A model generated the notes under the pieces. It worked only from the letters and a program-made list of their open reading frames with translations, searched no databases and was not told the origin of the DNA. Of a stretch of DNA of 59,251 nucleotides, positions 9,376 to 18,359 are shown in pieces. The position numbers were made by a program, and so were the translations under genes. The stretch is from NCBI RefSeq assembly GCF_002571225.1, contig NZ_NVEC01000080.1, forward strand, positions 10,271 through 69,521, given 5' to 3'. How positions within the stretch are numbered: position 1 is the first letter of the stretch; each line of letters starts with the position of its first letter. The DNA is from Bacillus sp. AFS059628. Lineage in GTDB: Bacteria; Bacillota; Bacilli; Bacillales; Bacillaceae_G.

Positions 9376-9384
9376 ATTATAGCA
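9376..9384 (-). promoter_or_regulatory. Extended -10 promoter for panBCD
   Basis: The minus strand reads TGCTATAAT, a perfect extended -10, about 210 bases upstream of panB. The -35 is poor. Confidence 0.5.
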
Positions 9385-9569
9385 AACTCCAAAAAGGAAT
9401 TACTACATTTTTTTGAAAAAATAATTTTTAATTCCATTACGGTATGTGAAATTTTTACACATCACTCTATTATAGAAAGACAAATAGCTTAATTTACATG
9501 CATAGTATAACTCTTCAAATAATGATGCAGGTTAATGGAGGAAACATACTTATAAAAGGAGAATTGCGA

Positions 9570-9959
9570 ATGTCTATGAACAAATGGTTATTTCGACTTA
9601 CCGGTTTTCTTATGATAATTGTAGGGATGATAACGTTTAGCTCCTTCCATGTATTTGCTTCAGTTAACGTCGTGACACAACCTATCGATTCAACGAAAGT
9701 AATTGAGGTTGAACTGAATGATGATTACTTTAACCCTAATGTCATCACGATTCCGATTGAACAATCCACAACATTACTTTTGAAAAACAAAGGTAAAAGC
9801 GAGCACACCTTTACAGTAAAAACACTCGGAATTGACGTCGTAGTCGAGCCCGGAAAAGAAAAAAATATTACCGTGAAACCTACAAGTGCTGGTACATATG
9901 AATTAATATGTCGGTACCATCTCCTTAAAGGAATGGAAGGCAAAGTAATCATCAAATAA
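9570..9959 (+). CDS. Secreted/membrane-anchored cupredoxin-domain protein
   Basis: A 129-aa protein with an N-terminal hydrophobic signal or anchor (about residues 5-30), then a single cupredoxin-like beta-sandwich. A plausible type-1 copper set is visible: His79 (KSEHTF), Cys114, His117 and Met122 (ELICRYHLLKGM). This predicts an extracytoplasmic copper or electron-transfer protein; the partner is unknown. The ATG at 9570 is preceded by AAAAGGAG; the longer frame from 9498 lacks a good ribosome-binding site. It is transcribed alone, facing birA, and shares a bidirectional terminator with it. Confidence 0.8.
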   Translation: MSMNKWLFRLTGFLMIIVGMITFSSFHVFASVNVVTQPIDSTKVIEVELNDDYFNPNVITIPIEQSTTLLLKNKGKSEHTFTVKTLGIDVVVEPGKEKNITVKPTSAGTYELICRYHLLKGMEGKVIIK

Positions 9960-9960
9960 A

Positions 9961-9987
9961 AAGAAGTTCCTAATAGGAACTTCTTTT
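9961..9987. terminator. Bidirectional terminator between the cupredoxin gene and birA
   Basis: Perfect 10-bp arms AAGAAGTTCC/GGAACTTCTT with a 5-base loop and T-rich runs on both sides. It serves both converging genes and overlaps the birA stop. Confidence 0.85.
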
Positions 9988-10966
9988 ACTTAATTTCGAT
10001 ATCCGCAGAATGAATATGATGTAATTTTCCTTCATGGTCCTCGAGGAGCAATACTCCATTCTCTGTAATTCCTTTTGCTATCCCTGTAATTGTCTCTCTC
10101 ATCGTTCGAGCGGTAATTTCTTTCCCGATGCTTACAGCATAACTTTCCCAAAGGATTTTAATGACAGGGAAACCATTTTGTAAATACGCTTCATATAATT
10201 TTTCTAGTTGTAAAAAGATTTGTTGCATAAGCTCTGCGCGAACAATTGGCTTACCAGATTCAATCGCTAAAGAAGTAGCAATATGCTGAATTTCCTCATC
10301 AAAATGCTCTTGCTTTTGATTCGCATTAATGCCAATCCCCATAATGACAGCATTAATTTTATCAGGATCAGCTTGCATTTCTGTTAATATTCCTACAGCC
10401 TTTTTACCTTGAATTAAAATATCATTTGGCCATTTTATTCCTACGTTTACACCCGTGCACTTTTCAATTGCTTGTGCAACGCTAACAGCTGCTAACAAAG
10501 TAAGTTGTGGCGCATGATGAACCGGGATTGATGGACGTAAAATAATACTCATCCAAATTCCTGTTCCTTTCGGTGAATACCATTTCCTGCTTAAACGACC
10601 TCTGCCCGATGTTTGTTCTTCTGCCACAACAATCGTTCCTTCTTCTGCACCTTCATAAGCAAGTTTTGCTGCAATATGCTGCGTAGATTCAACAGATTCC
10701 TCGAAATATACCGTTCTACCAATATGTTTCGTTTGTAACCCTAACTGAATTTCATTAGCAGTTACTTTATCCGGCTTACCTGCAATTCGATAACCTAATC
10801 GACGCACAGCTTCAAGTTCATAGCCCTCATTTCGAAGGTCCTCCATATGTTTCCACACAGCGGTTCTTGAACAACCAAGCTTATCACTAATCGTTTGGCC
10901 AGATACAAATTCGCCATCCGCTTCTGAAAAAACTTGCAATAACTGCTTTCTTATAGTAGATTGCAT
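9986..10966 (-). CDS. birA: Bifunctional biotin-[acetyl-CoA-carboxylase] ligase / biotin operon repressor
   Basis: Activates biotin as biotinyl-AMP, attaches it to biotin-dependent carboxylases, and uses the holo form as a repressor. Of 326 aa, the first 65 form a winged helix-turn-helix (SGQTISDKLGCSRTAVWKHM), and the catalytic core follows with TSGRGRLSRKWYSP and WPNDILIQGKKAVGIL. The ATG at 10966 is chosen by alignment with B. subtilis BirA (MRSTLRK...); the longer frame to 10990 lies within cca. The start overlaps the end of cca by 16 bases, so translation may be coupled. Confidence 0.95.
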   Translation of the reverse strand: MQSTIRKQLLQVFSEADGEFVSGQTISDKLGCSRTAVWKHMEDLRNEGYELEAVRRLGYRIAGKPDKVTANEIQLGLQTKHIGRTVYFEESVESTQHIAAKLAYEGAEEGTIVVAEEQTSGRGRLSRKWYSPKGTGIWMSIILRPSIPVHHAPQLTLLAAVSVAQAIEKCTGVNVGIKWPNDILIQGKKAVGILTEMQADPDKINAVIMGIGINANQKQEHFDEEIQHIATSLAIESGKPIVRAELMQQIFLQLEKLYEAYLQNGFPVIKILWESYAVSIGKEITARTMRETITGIAKGITENGVLLLEDHEGKLHHIHSADIEIK

Positions 10967-12144
10967 TCTTGCAGCCACTCCCTTATACACTCTTTCTCAT
11001 TCACTACATTTCCTTGTACAATTGCTTCTTCAATTTTTTGAATCATTTCAGCAACCCACGGACCTGGCTTTTTATTTGCCCAGTTTAATAAATCATTCCC
11101 AGTCACATTCATTTCTTGGCGATTCTTGATTGGCAATGCTTCAAACAACGTTTGTACTCGTTTCACAGATGTATGATCATAGCTTTCAATCATCGCTTCA
11201 TATACTCTTTCTGCCATTTCAGCGATATGAATTCCCGTTTTATAAAGAAGAACTGTATCCCAATCCTTCTCCTTTCTCGTACGGATTGTTAATAAAACTG
11301 CGACGATATCTTTTATTTTTTTATTCGAAAACTTCCATTGACGTAAAAAGACAGATGGATGTTCTTCCCCGATGCAATATAAGAAAAATGCCCATGCCTC
11401 AATGTCTGTTTCAAAAGAATCCCATTTATACTGCGTAGCTTGTAACAATCTCTCTTCTGACATTTGTAAATATGGCAGATGAGAAAAGAGCTTCGTTTCT
11501 ACTAATTGTTGCAAACCCTTCACGCAGTATGTGCCAGTTAACAGTTTCTCAAACTCCACTGTAATTCGCTCAATTGCTATATGTTCGAGTAAATGTCCAT
11601 ATGTTTCAATTGCCTGTTTCGTTTTCATTTCTAAAGAAAAACCTAACGTACTTACGAACCGAATACCACGCATCATTCGCAGGGCATCTTCTTGAAAACG
11701 ATCCGCAGCATTTCCAACTGTCACAATTTCTCTCTTTTGAATCGCTTCCTGTCCAGCAAATAAATCAACCATTTCGCCTTCTTCTGTCATGGCAATTGCA
11801 TTCATTGTGAAATCACGACGTTTTAAATCCTCTTCTAATGAACGAACAAATTGAACACTACTAGGTCTTCGAAAATCTTCATATTCGCTCTCTGTTCGAA
11901 ACGTGGTTACCTCATAAGGTTCACCATTTTCTACTACAATTACAGTTCCATGCTCAAGACCAACAGGAATATGTCTTGGAAATATAGCCATCACTTCTTC
12001 TGGTAAAGCAGATGTCGCAATGTCAATATCTCCAATCGGCCTATCAATAATAAGATCTCGTACGCTTCCGCCGACAAAGTAGGCCTCATGCCCTTGTTGC
12101 TTTAAAGTCTCAATAATAGAACTAGCTTTTTTAAATCTTTTCAT
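10951..12144 (-). CDS. cca: CCA-adding tRNA nucleotidyltransferase
   Basis: Adds or repairs the 3' CCA end of tRNAs without a template. The 397-aa class II enzyme has the head-domain motif [10 protein letters not shown], the metal-binding pair in GDIDIATSA, and the [12 protein letters not shown] and RMMRGIRF motifs expected in order. AAGGGATG upstream of the ATG at 12144 sets the start; the track-length start 9 bases earlier has no better site. It overlaps bshA upstream by 14 bases and birA downstream by 16, in the tightly packed mgsA-bshB1-bshA-cca-birA unit known from B. subtilis. Confidence 0.96.
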   Translation of the reverse strand: MKRFKKASSIIETLKQQGHEAYFVGGSVRDLIIDRPIGDIDIATSALPEEVMAIFPRHIPVGLEHGTVIVVENGEPYEVTTFRTESEYEDFRRPSSVQFVRSLEEDLKRRDFTMNAIAMTEEGEMVDLFAGQEAIQKREIVTVGNAADRFQEDALRMMRGIRFVSTLGFSLEMKTKQAIETYGHLLEHIAIERITVEFEKLLTGTYCVKGLQQLVETKLFSHLPYLQMSEERLLQATQYKWDSFETDIEAWAFFLYCIGEEHPSVFLRQWKFSNKKIKDIVAVLLTIRTRKEKDWDTVLLYKTGIHIAEMAERVYEAMIESYDHTSVKRVQTLFEALPIKNRQEMNVTGNDLLNWANKKPGPWVAEMIQKIEEAIVQGNVVNEKECIREWLQECNLL

Positions 12145-13276
12145 TTTTGTCATCCCTTAGTACATCATAGTAAATTGTTTCATATTGTGAGACGATTTTT
12201 TCAGAGCGGAACTGCTCGTAAACACTTTCTCTTGCTCGCTCTCCCATATTACGGTGAAGTTCTTCATCCTTTAATAACTGAATGGCTTGATTTGCCACTC
12301 CCGTCGTATCGCCAACTTCACATAAATATCCTGTTTCCCCATGTTGAATGACTTCTGGAATACCTCCAACCCTTGTTCCGATACAAGGTACACCACACGC
12401 CATCGCTTCTAATAAAACAAGACCAAAACTCTCTTTCTCTGATAGAAGCAACATTAAATCACTCATCGCGAGTAGCTCCGCAACATTATCTTGCTTCCCT
12501 AAGAATAAGACGCGATCTTCAATATGTAAATTTTTCACCAACTGTAAAATCGTGCAAAATTCTGGTCCATCTCCAACAAGAAGCAACTTCGCATCTACTT
12601 CTGTAACAATTTTAGCAAATGCCTGCACAACATCTTGCACACGTTTCACTTTACGGAAATTTGAAATATGAATGAGTATCTTTTCACTTTCACTTATACC
12701 GTATTCTTTCTTTAATTGAGTCATATCACGCTTGAAATATACACGTTCGTCTATAAAGTTATATACCGTTTGAATGTCTTTATTTGGTTTTATAAGCTCA
12801 TGCGTTTCGTTAATTAATGAATGCGAGACAGCCGTCACAACATCGGATTGCTCAATGCCAAAACGTATTAAATTATTTAACGAAGGGTCGGAACCTAACA
12901 CAGTAATATCTGTACCATGCAAGGTTGTAACAATTTTAATACGCTCTCCAATCATTTGTTTTGCTAAATAAGCACAAATGGCATGTGGTATTGCGTAATG
13001 CACATGTAAAATGTCTAGGTTTTCTCTTTGTGCAACCTCTGCCATTTTACTCGCTAACGCTAAATCGTACGGTGGATATTGAAATACAGAGTATTGATTT
13101 ACCGTCACTTCATGAAAATAAATGTTTGGATACACTTTATTTAACCGGAATGGTAAACCCGATGTAATAAAATGAATTTCATGCCCGCGTTCCGCTAATT
13201 GCTTTCCTAATTCTGTTCCAACAACACCAGAACCACCTACAGAAGGATAACATGTAATACCTATTTTTAATTTCAT
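12131..13276 (-). CDS. bshA: N-acetyl-alpha-D-glucosaminyl L-malate synthase
   Basis: First step of bacillithiol synthesis: transfers GlcNAc from UDP-GlcNAc to L-malate. The 381-aa GT-B fold glycosyltransferase (GT4) has the N-terminal loop [19 protein letters not shown] and the nucleotide-sugar motif [20 protein letters not shown]. Both are close to B. subtilis BshA (YpjH). Its ATG overlaps the bshB1 stop by 4 bases (ATGA), which fits coupled translation of consecutive pathway enzymes. bshC is not in this window. Confidence 0.95.
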   Translation of the reverse strand: MKLKIGITCYPSVGGSGVVGTELGKQLAERGHEIHFITSGLPFRLNKVYPNIYFHEVTVNQYSVFQYPPYDLALASKMAEVAQRENLDILHVHYAIPHAICAYLAKQMIGERIKIVTTLHGTDITVLGSDPSLNNLIRFGIEQSDVVTAVSHSLINETHELIKPNKDIQTVYNFIDERVYFKRDMTQLKKEYGISESEKILIHISNFRKVKRVQDVVQAFAKIVTEVDAKLLLVGDGPEFCTILQLVKNLHIEDRVLFLGKQDNVAELLAMSDLMLLLSEKESFGLVLLEAMACGVPCIGTRVGGIPEVIQHGETGYLCEVGDTTGVANQAIQLLKDEELHRNMGERARESVYEQFRSEKIVSQYETIYYDVLRDDKNEKI

Positions 13277-13977
13277 TTACATCCCCCTATTAAATCAGCA
13301 TGTAATAAAACTGGTTTCTTGCTCATAAATCCTTCGGCATATAAGACTCCAACTTCTTTTCCAAACATTTTCTCACGAGCGACTACAGTTTCAACGTAAC
13401 CTTCTGTTAACGGCGTTTTCACACCATCACTCCCTGTTGAAAACTGACTTTCATACGCTTCTAGTGCTGCCACCTTTTGCGATACGTATTCACTAATATC
13501 TATACAGAAATTCGGTTTATGAAAACCATTAATCATATAATGATAAAAAGAATCCACACGATGTGGCGGAATCTCTGGCATATATTTACGAATTCCAGCT
13601 GAAAAAATAGCTTCTTCCACAAGTTTTGCACAATTTGCATGATCTGGGTGACGATCTTCATAATACGGCGCAAAAACTAGTTTTGGTTTATATGTACGAA
13701 TCACCTTTACAATTTCACGTATATACTCTTCTTTCATATACAAACCACGGTCTGGCATCGCTAAATTCAGTCTCGTTTTTACTCCCATTATACGAGCCGC
13801 CGCCTTAGCTTCTTCTTTTCTTAACTCTATCGTTCCATTAGAAGAAAGATCAGCTTCTGTTAAATCACAAATACCTACTTCATACCCTTGCTTCGTATAT
13901 TTAGCAATGGTACCAGCCATGCCGATTTCAACATCATCGGCATGAGCACCAAACGCTAATATATGTAATCCACTCAT
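13273..13977 (-). CDS. bshB1: N-acetyl-alpha-D-glucosaminyl L-malate deacetylase 1
   Basis: Second step of bacillithiol synthesis: removes the acetyl group from GlcNAc-malate. The 234-aa LmbE/PIG-L zinc deacetylase has the signature [13 protein letters not shown] near the N-terminus, with zinc ligands in AHADD, and a further histidine in DRHPDHANC. The start at 13977 follows AGGGGAAC; an in-frame ATG at 13992 overlaps mgsA but lacks its own site. It sits between mgsA and bshA, as in B. subtilis. Confidence 0.95.
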   Translation of the reverse strand: MSGLHILAFGAHADDVEIGMAGTIAKYTKQGYEVGICDLTEADLSSNGTIELRKEEAKAAARIMGVKTRLNLAMPDRGLYMKEEYIREIVKVIRTYKPKLVFAPYYEDRHPDHANCAKLVEEAIFSAGIRKYMPEIPPHRVDSFYHYMINGFHKPNFCIDISEYVSQKVAALEAYESQFSTGSDGVKTPLTEGYVETVVAREKMFGKEVGVLYAEGFMSKKPVLLHADLIGGCK

Positions 13978-13988
13978 AATTGTTCCCC

Positions 13989-14384
13989 TCATTTTCTTAA
14001 CTTGCGGTAATCTAAATCTCCTCGCTCTAATGCGTGCATTAACATTTCAGCACTTGCCATATTCGTTGCAAGTGGAATCGCATATACATCACATAAACGA
14101 AGCAACGCATTCACATCCGGTTCATGCGGCTGTGCTGTTAATGGATCGCGGAAGAAAATTACCATGTCTAAATCATTTTTTGCAATCATTGCACCAATTT
14201 CTTGATCGCCGCCAAGAGGACCAGATTGATATCTCGTTACAACTAAACCGGTCGCTTCCATGATACGAAGCCCTGTCGTTCCTGTTGCAAATAATTCATG
14301 TTGTTCAAAAATTGGTTTATATGCGTATGCAAACGAAACCATGTCATTTTTCTTTTTGTCATGTGCGATTAAGGCAATTTTCAT
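13989..14384 (-). CDS. mgsA: Methylglyoxal synthase
   Basis: Converts dihydroxyacetone phosphate to methylglyoxal and phosphate, a bypass of lower glycolysis under phosphate limitation. The 131-aa protein has normal family length. It shows [10 protein letters not shown] at the N-terminus, ATGTTG for phosphate binding, the catalytic-aspartate region [10 protein letters not shown], and [14 protein letters not shown]. It lies 14 bases after dapB and directly before bshB1. Bacillithiol is a known methylglyoxal detoxification cofactor, so the placement fits making the toxin and its protectant together; that link is inference. Confidence 0.96.
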
Positions 14385-14398
14385 CCGTTGTCTCCCCT

Positions 14399-15199
14399 TT
14401 AGTCGATAATATTTTCTAAACCGTACACAAGATGATCTAGATTCATTACTGTCTCAATTGATAGTTTTACACCAGACATAAATGATGCACGATTGAATGA
14501 ATCATGGCGAACCGTTAACATTTGTCCGTCCCCACCAAACATTACTTCTTGGTGTGCAATAAGTCCTGGTAAACGTACACTATGAATGTGAATGCCGTCT
14601 ACATTTGCACCACGAGCACCTTCTAGTTGCTCTACTTCATTCGGATGACCTTGCTGCTTTGATTCACGATTTTGACGAATTAATTCTACTGTTTTTACCG
14701 CTGTACCAGATGGTGCATCTAATTTTTGATCATGATGCAATTCAATTACTTCAACATCTTGGAAGTACTTCGCTGCCATTTGTGAGAATTTCATCATAAG
14801 AACTGCACCAATAGCAAAGTTTGGAGCGATAATTGTTCCTACTGCTTTTTCTTTCGCATTCTCTGTTAATTGCTTTAGTTCTTCTTCTGTAAATCCAGTT
14901 GTACCAATAACAGAACGAAGTCCACGCTCAACTGCTAATGTAACGTGTTGTTTCCCAACTTCTGGCGTTGTTAAATCTAACAACACATCAGCCTCTACTT
15001 CCTCTAAACAAGTATGTAAATCTGCGTAAATAGGTGCATCTAGCGCTGGCATGCCCGGTAAATCAGAGATTTTCTCTCCACCATGCTTATAATCCACTGC
15101 TGCTACTAAATTAAAATGTTCTGTTCTTTCCATAAGAAGGACTGCTTCATGTCCCATACGACCTCTTGGTCCAGCGATAATTACTTTAATTTCTTTCAT
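14399..15199 (-). CDS. dapB: 4-hydroxy-tetrahydrodipicolinate reductase
   Basis: Reduces hydroxy-tetrahydrodipicolinate in the lysine and diaminopimelate pathway, which also feeds spore dipicolinic acid. The 266-aa enzyme has the N-terminal Rossmann motif [13 protein letters not shown] and the catalytic [16 protein letters not shown], with the His and Lys expected in the family. Its ATG overlaps the stop of the upstream pyrophosphohydrolase gene by one base (TAATG). Upstream of mgsA, as in B. subtilis. Confidence 0.97.
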
Positions 15200-15540
15200 T
15201 ATTCTTTCTCTCCCTCATCAATACGTGTCCAGCGATCTTTATCACGAGTATTAAATTTATTCATTACAATGTTATGTGCTGTTTCTAAATCAATATTTAA
15301 ACTATTTGCCATACAAATCATAACAAATAATACATCTCCAAGCTCTTCTTCAATACTACGTTCTGTTTCAGTTGTTTTCTTCGGCTTCTCACCATAATAA
15401 TGATTCACCTCTCTTGCAAGCTCCCCCATTTCTTCTGTTAAACGAGCCATCATTGCAAGTGGACTAAAATAACCTTCTTTAAACTGACCAATATATGCAT
15501 CTACTTCTTTCTGCATATCCTTCATCGTTTTCGCTTCCAT
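15199..15540 (-). CDS. ypjD: MazG-like nucleotide pyrophosphohydrolase YpjD
   Basis: A 113-aa all-helical MazG/dUTPase-like protein, probably a house-cleaning enzyme that hydrolyses non-canonical nucleoside triphosphates. The metal-binding motif [10 protein letters not shown] followed by [18 protein letters not shown] is clear, and it ends in [10 protein letters not shown], very like B. subtilis YpjD. The start is the ATG at 15540, with AGGTGAG upstream. The 19 extra codons up to 15597 do not align with YpjD. It begins the run ypjD-dapB-mgsA-bshB1-bshA-cca-birA. Confidence 0.9.
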   Translation of the reverse strand: MEAKTMKDMQKEVDAYIGQFKEGYFSPLAMMARLTEEMGELAREVNHYYGEKPKKTTETERSIEEELGDVLFVMICMANSLNIDLETAHNIVMNKFNTRDKDRWTRIDEGEKE

Positions 15541-15622
15541 ACAACTCACCTCTAATCCTTCCTCTTTCATGTTAGCCAATTCATCGCGATTTGACAAATA
15601 TTATTCCCCGCCAAACACCTAT

Positions 15623-15651
15623 TTGCTACCCTTTTTTGGATACACTATAAT
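15623..15651 (+). promoter_or_regulatory. Sigma-A-type promoter for the YitT-family gene
   Basis: TTGCTA, a 17-base spacer and a perfect TATAAT on the plus strand. The -10 abuts the first repeat copy, so the transcript would begin inside the repeat element and carry a leader of about 265 nt. Confidence 0.6.
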
Positions 15652-15818
15652 AAAGTGAAACTTTCTTTTGCGATTTTGGCAAAAGATCAGCCTAAACCAA
15701 TCGGGTTCCTACGGCTGGTTCGCCCTGCTTCCTTGCTTTATCCCCTACCAGCCGTTGGAACGGGGTAAAGTGAAACTTCTTTTGCATGCTTTTCGCAAAA
15801 GATCAGCCTAAACCAATC
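15651..15818 (+). repeat. Dispersed repeat element (bcr-like), two direct copies around an inverted repeat
   Basis: Copy one (15651-15702) and copy two (15766-15818) share TAAAGTGAAACTT at the left and CAGCCTAAACCAATC at the right. Each encloses its own hairpin (TCTTTTGC...GCAAAAGA). Between them lies a larger imperfect inverted repeat (15704-15719 with 15747-15761, arms around TACGGCTGGT/ACCAGCCG). The same flanks occur at 25351-25418. The B. cereus group is known for short chromosomal repeats of this kind (bcr families); which family this is cannot be told here. Confidence 0.7.
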
Positions 15819-15922
15819 ATTTTTTATAGCCTTCACTATTTTCACTAGCAACTAGAAATTTATCATTATGTTTTACCGTTTCAGCGGAGCAATGCCATTT
15901 ACATAATTAGGGGGATTTCTAT

Positions 15923-16804
15923 ATGACATCAAATTTGAAGATTCGAAATATCATTTTCATTTTAATCGGTTCCGCTATTTTTTCTTTCGGTATTGTAAAT
16001 ATCAATATTGAAAATCACCTTGCAGAAGGTGGGTTTACCGGTATTACACTATTATTGTATTTTCTATTTAAGTTTGATCCTTCTTATTCAAACTTAATTT
16101 TAAATATCCCTATATTTTTTATTGGTTGGAAGTTACTTGGAAGAACGACATTTATTTATACACTAATCGGCACCTTCAGCGTATCTTTATTTCTATGGAT
16201 TTTTCAACGTTACGAGGTTCTCAATTTACATGTAAACTTACAAAACGATATGACACTTGCGGCTTTATTCGCAGGGGCATTTATTGGTATCGGTCTTGGC
16301 ATAATATTTAAATATGGCGGGACTACTGGCGGTGTAGATATTATCGCGAGACTCGCTCATAAATATGTTGGCTGGAGTATGGGGAAAACGATGTTTATGT
16401 TTGATGCTATCGTCATTATTGTCTCTATTCTTACATATTTATCATACCGCGAAGGCATGTATACGTTAGTTGCTGTTTTTATCGGGGCGAAAGTCATTGA
16501 TTTTATGCAAGAAGGAGCCTATGCGGCGAAAGGAGCAACGATTATTTCAGATAAAAATGATGAAATTGCTGCCAAAATTTTATCTGAGATGGAGCGCGGA
16601 GCAACTTTTTTAAAAGCTGTTGGATCGTATACAAAAGTGGAACGGAACGTATTGTATTGCGTTGTCGCTAAAAATGAAATCGTGAAATTAAAAAATATTA
16701 TTACTTCTGTAGATCCTCACGCCTTTGTTGCTGTAAGTGACGTGCATGATGTAGTTGGTGAAGGTTTTACATTAGATGAAAATAAAAATCCGTTACATAC
16801 ATAA
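15923..16804 (+). CDS. ypjC: YitT family membrane protein (YpjC-like)
   Basis: A 293-aa integral membrane protein with five or six predicted helices in residues 1-180, including IIFILIGSAIFSFGIVNI and the conserved GTTGGVDIIARL region. A cytoplasmic DUF2179 domain (about 205-290, TIISDKNDEIAAKILSEMERG) follows. It belongs to the YitT/DUF161 family, whose function is not established. The ATG follows AGGGGG. B. subtilis ypjC lies next to ypjD in the same place. Its predicted long leader carries the repeat element. Confidence 0.85.
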   Translation: MTSNLKIRNIIFILIGSAIFSFGIVNINIENHLAEGGFTGITLLLYFLFKFDPSYSNLILNIPIFFIGWKLLGRTTFIYTLIGTFSVSLFLWIFQRYEVLNLHVNLQNDMTLAALFAGAFIGIGLGIIFKYGGTTGGVDIIARLAHKYVGWSMGKTMFMFDAIVIIVSILTYLSYREGMYTLVAVFIGAKVIDFMQEGAYAAKGATIISDKNDEIAAKILSEMERGATFLKAVGSYTKVERNVLYCVVAKNEIVKLKNIITSVDPHAFVAVSDVHDVVGEGFTLDENKNPLHT

Positions 16805-16808
16805 ACGC

Positions 16809-16842
16809 AACTAGAAAAGCTCTTTAGCTTTTCTAGTTTTTT
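16809..16842 (+). terminator. Terminator after the YitT-family gene
   Basis: Arms AACTAGAAAAGC/GCTTTTCTAGTT followed by T-rich sequence on the plus strand. The T tract overlaps the stop codon of the converging glycosylase-like gene. Confidence 0.85.
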
Positions 16843-17474
16843 ATTACATATTTTTTAAGTTTGTCTAAATCCTCATAAATAAGCTCCAATAAACTCCGAT
16901 TATAAAAAATGGAAGCAGGATGAAAAGTCGGAAAGATATGATATTCTTGCTCTGACCATGTAAACGCTGCACTTTGCATATCCTTTAATTTTTGAATGGG
17001 CTGTTTTAATAATTGTCCGTGCACATCTGTTATTTTTTTATTTTTTCCTGTTAAACGTTGAAGACCGATATTTCCAAGGGTGACGATAAGCTTCGGATTT
17101 ATTTTCTCTAATTCATAATCTAACAAAGGCGCATGGGCAAGTATTTCTCCTTGATTTGGCGTTCTATTATATTTTTTCTGTATGATTTCACCAGTTCGTT
17201 CTTTTTTCTCTCGCCACTTATAAGGTCTACTTCGGACAGCGCTCGTAATATATACTTCTTCCCTTGTAACGTCAATACGTTCTAAAAACCCCATTAATTG
17301 TTTTCCCGCTCTCCCGCTAAACGGAATTCCATTATGAATTTCTGTTTCACCAGGCGCTTCTCCTAACAACATAAATTTTGGACTTTCAGGACCTTGTCCA
17401 CTTAAAAAGCCTTCTAGCTGATAAGGAGCACTACGTTCTTTCACTTGTTTTACTAAATGACTTGGATATTTCAT
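16833..17474 (-). CDS. Uracil-DNA glycosylase superfamily protein (family 4-like)
   Basis: A 213-aa protein of the uracil-DNA glycosylase fold. Motif A reads GEAPGETE (residues 38-45), followed by GIPFSGRAGKQL, and a C-terminal FPTFHPAS supplies the second active-site motif. These are typical of family 4/5 enzymes. The four cysteines that hold the 4Fe-4S cluster in those families are not visible; the protein appears to have no cysteines at all. It may be a cluster-free branch. The ATG at 17474 follows AAAGGTGG; an upstream GTG at 17486 is possible. Confidence 0.8.
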   Translation of the reverse strand: MKYPSHLVKQVKERSAPYQLEGFLSGQGPESPKFMLLGEAPGETEIHNGIPFSGRAGKQLMGFLERIDVTREEVYITSAVRSRPYKWREKKERTGEIIQKKYNRTPNQGEILAHAPLLDYELEKINPKLIVTLGNIGLQRLTGKNKKITDVHGQLLKQPIQKLKDMQSAAFTWSEQEYHIFPTFHPASIFYNRSLLELIYEDLDKLKKYVIKN

Positions 17475-17542
17475 TTGCCCCACCACCTTTCCACATTACT
17501 TCTATTATTGCTACTTGCCATATATTATATAATTCAATTCAT

Positions 17543-17576
17543 AAAACAAAAAAGACTATCAAAATTGATAGTCTTT
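17543..17576 (-). terminator. Terminator after the YugP-type protease gene
   Basis: Arms AAAGACTATC/GATAGTCTTT with T-rich sequence on the minus strand. It overlaps the protease stop codon. Confidence 0.85.
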
Positions 17577-18255
17577 AGTCATCGCTACGCTGCATACCAG
17601 TATAAATCAATACGAGACGTAATAATTCAAATACCGCTACAGCTGCAGCTGCTACATATGTTAATGCTGCCGCATTTAATACTTTACGAGCTTGCCCATA
17701 TTCATCTGTTGATACGATACCTAACGCTTCAATTTGTTGCATCGCACGCTTTGATGCATCAAACTCAACTGGTAATGTAACAAGTTGGAACACAACACCT
17801 GCTGCCATTAAAATGATACCTAAAAATATCATGTTGGCCATCGATGCAAAAATACCGATCATAATAAATATCCAAGAAATATTCGATCCAAAGTTCGCAA
17901 CTGGCACTAACGAATGACGAATACGCATAAAATTATAATCTTTTGCATCTTGAATTGCGTGTCCTACTTCGTGTGCTGCAACTGCTGTACCAGCAACTGA
18001 ATGACCGTAATAGTTATCTGTTGATAATCGAACTGTTTTGGCAGTTGGATCATAATGGTCTGATAAATGACCTGGTGTTTCTTCTACAGCTACGTTGTAT
18101 AATCCATTTTCATCTAAGATTTTCCGAGCCACTTCTGCTCCTGTCATACCTGATGTTGAATAAACTTGTGAATACTTGCTATAGGCACTACGTACTTTTG
18201 ACTGTGCATACAACGGTATGATCAAAATGATCGCGAAGTAAATTAAATAAAACAT
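17575..18255 (-). CDS. YugP-type zinc membrane metallopeptidase
   Basis: A 226-aa protein with an N-terminal membrane segment, the zinc-protease motif HEVGHAIQ (around residues 95-102), and two or three further hydrophobic segments (IFIMIGIFASMANMIFLGII and the region near the C-terminus). It matches the YugP family of putative membrane zinc proteases; substrates are unknown. Either of two adjacent ATGs could be the start, and the second at 18255 has the better spacing from GGAGG. It is flanked by its own terminator, so it appears monocistronic. Confidence 0.85.
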   Translation of the reverse strand: MFYLIYFAIILIIPLYAQSKVRSAYSKYSQVYSTSGMTGAEVARKILDENGLYNVAVEETPGHLSDHYDPTAKTVRLSTDNYYGHSVAGTAVAAHEVGHAIQDAKDYNFMRIRHSLVPVANFGSNISWIFIMIGIFASMANMIFLGIILMAAGVVFQLVTLPVEFDASKRAMQQIEALGIVSTDEYGQARKVLNAAALTYVAAAAVAVFELLRLVLIYTGMQRSDD

Positions 18256-18359
18256 CATGAACCTCCATTGAAGTTTTAATTATAGTACTTCTCATTCTAT
18301 TTTCTTCTGCCACCATTGTCAATGAATAAACCTTACAATCCGAGTCTTTATTTATTACA

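Noticed and set aside
9161-9381. T-box riboswitch upstream of panB
   Set aside because: The conserved TGGNACC antiterminator motif is absent.
9498-9569. Upstream start for the cupredoxin gene
   Set aside because: No ribosome-binding site, and the signal peptide begins cleanly at the ATG at 9570.
12348-12671. Plus-strand ORF of 107 codons
   Set aside because: Antisense to bshA, a strongly conserved gene; composition typical of a shadow frame.
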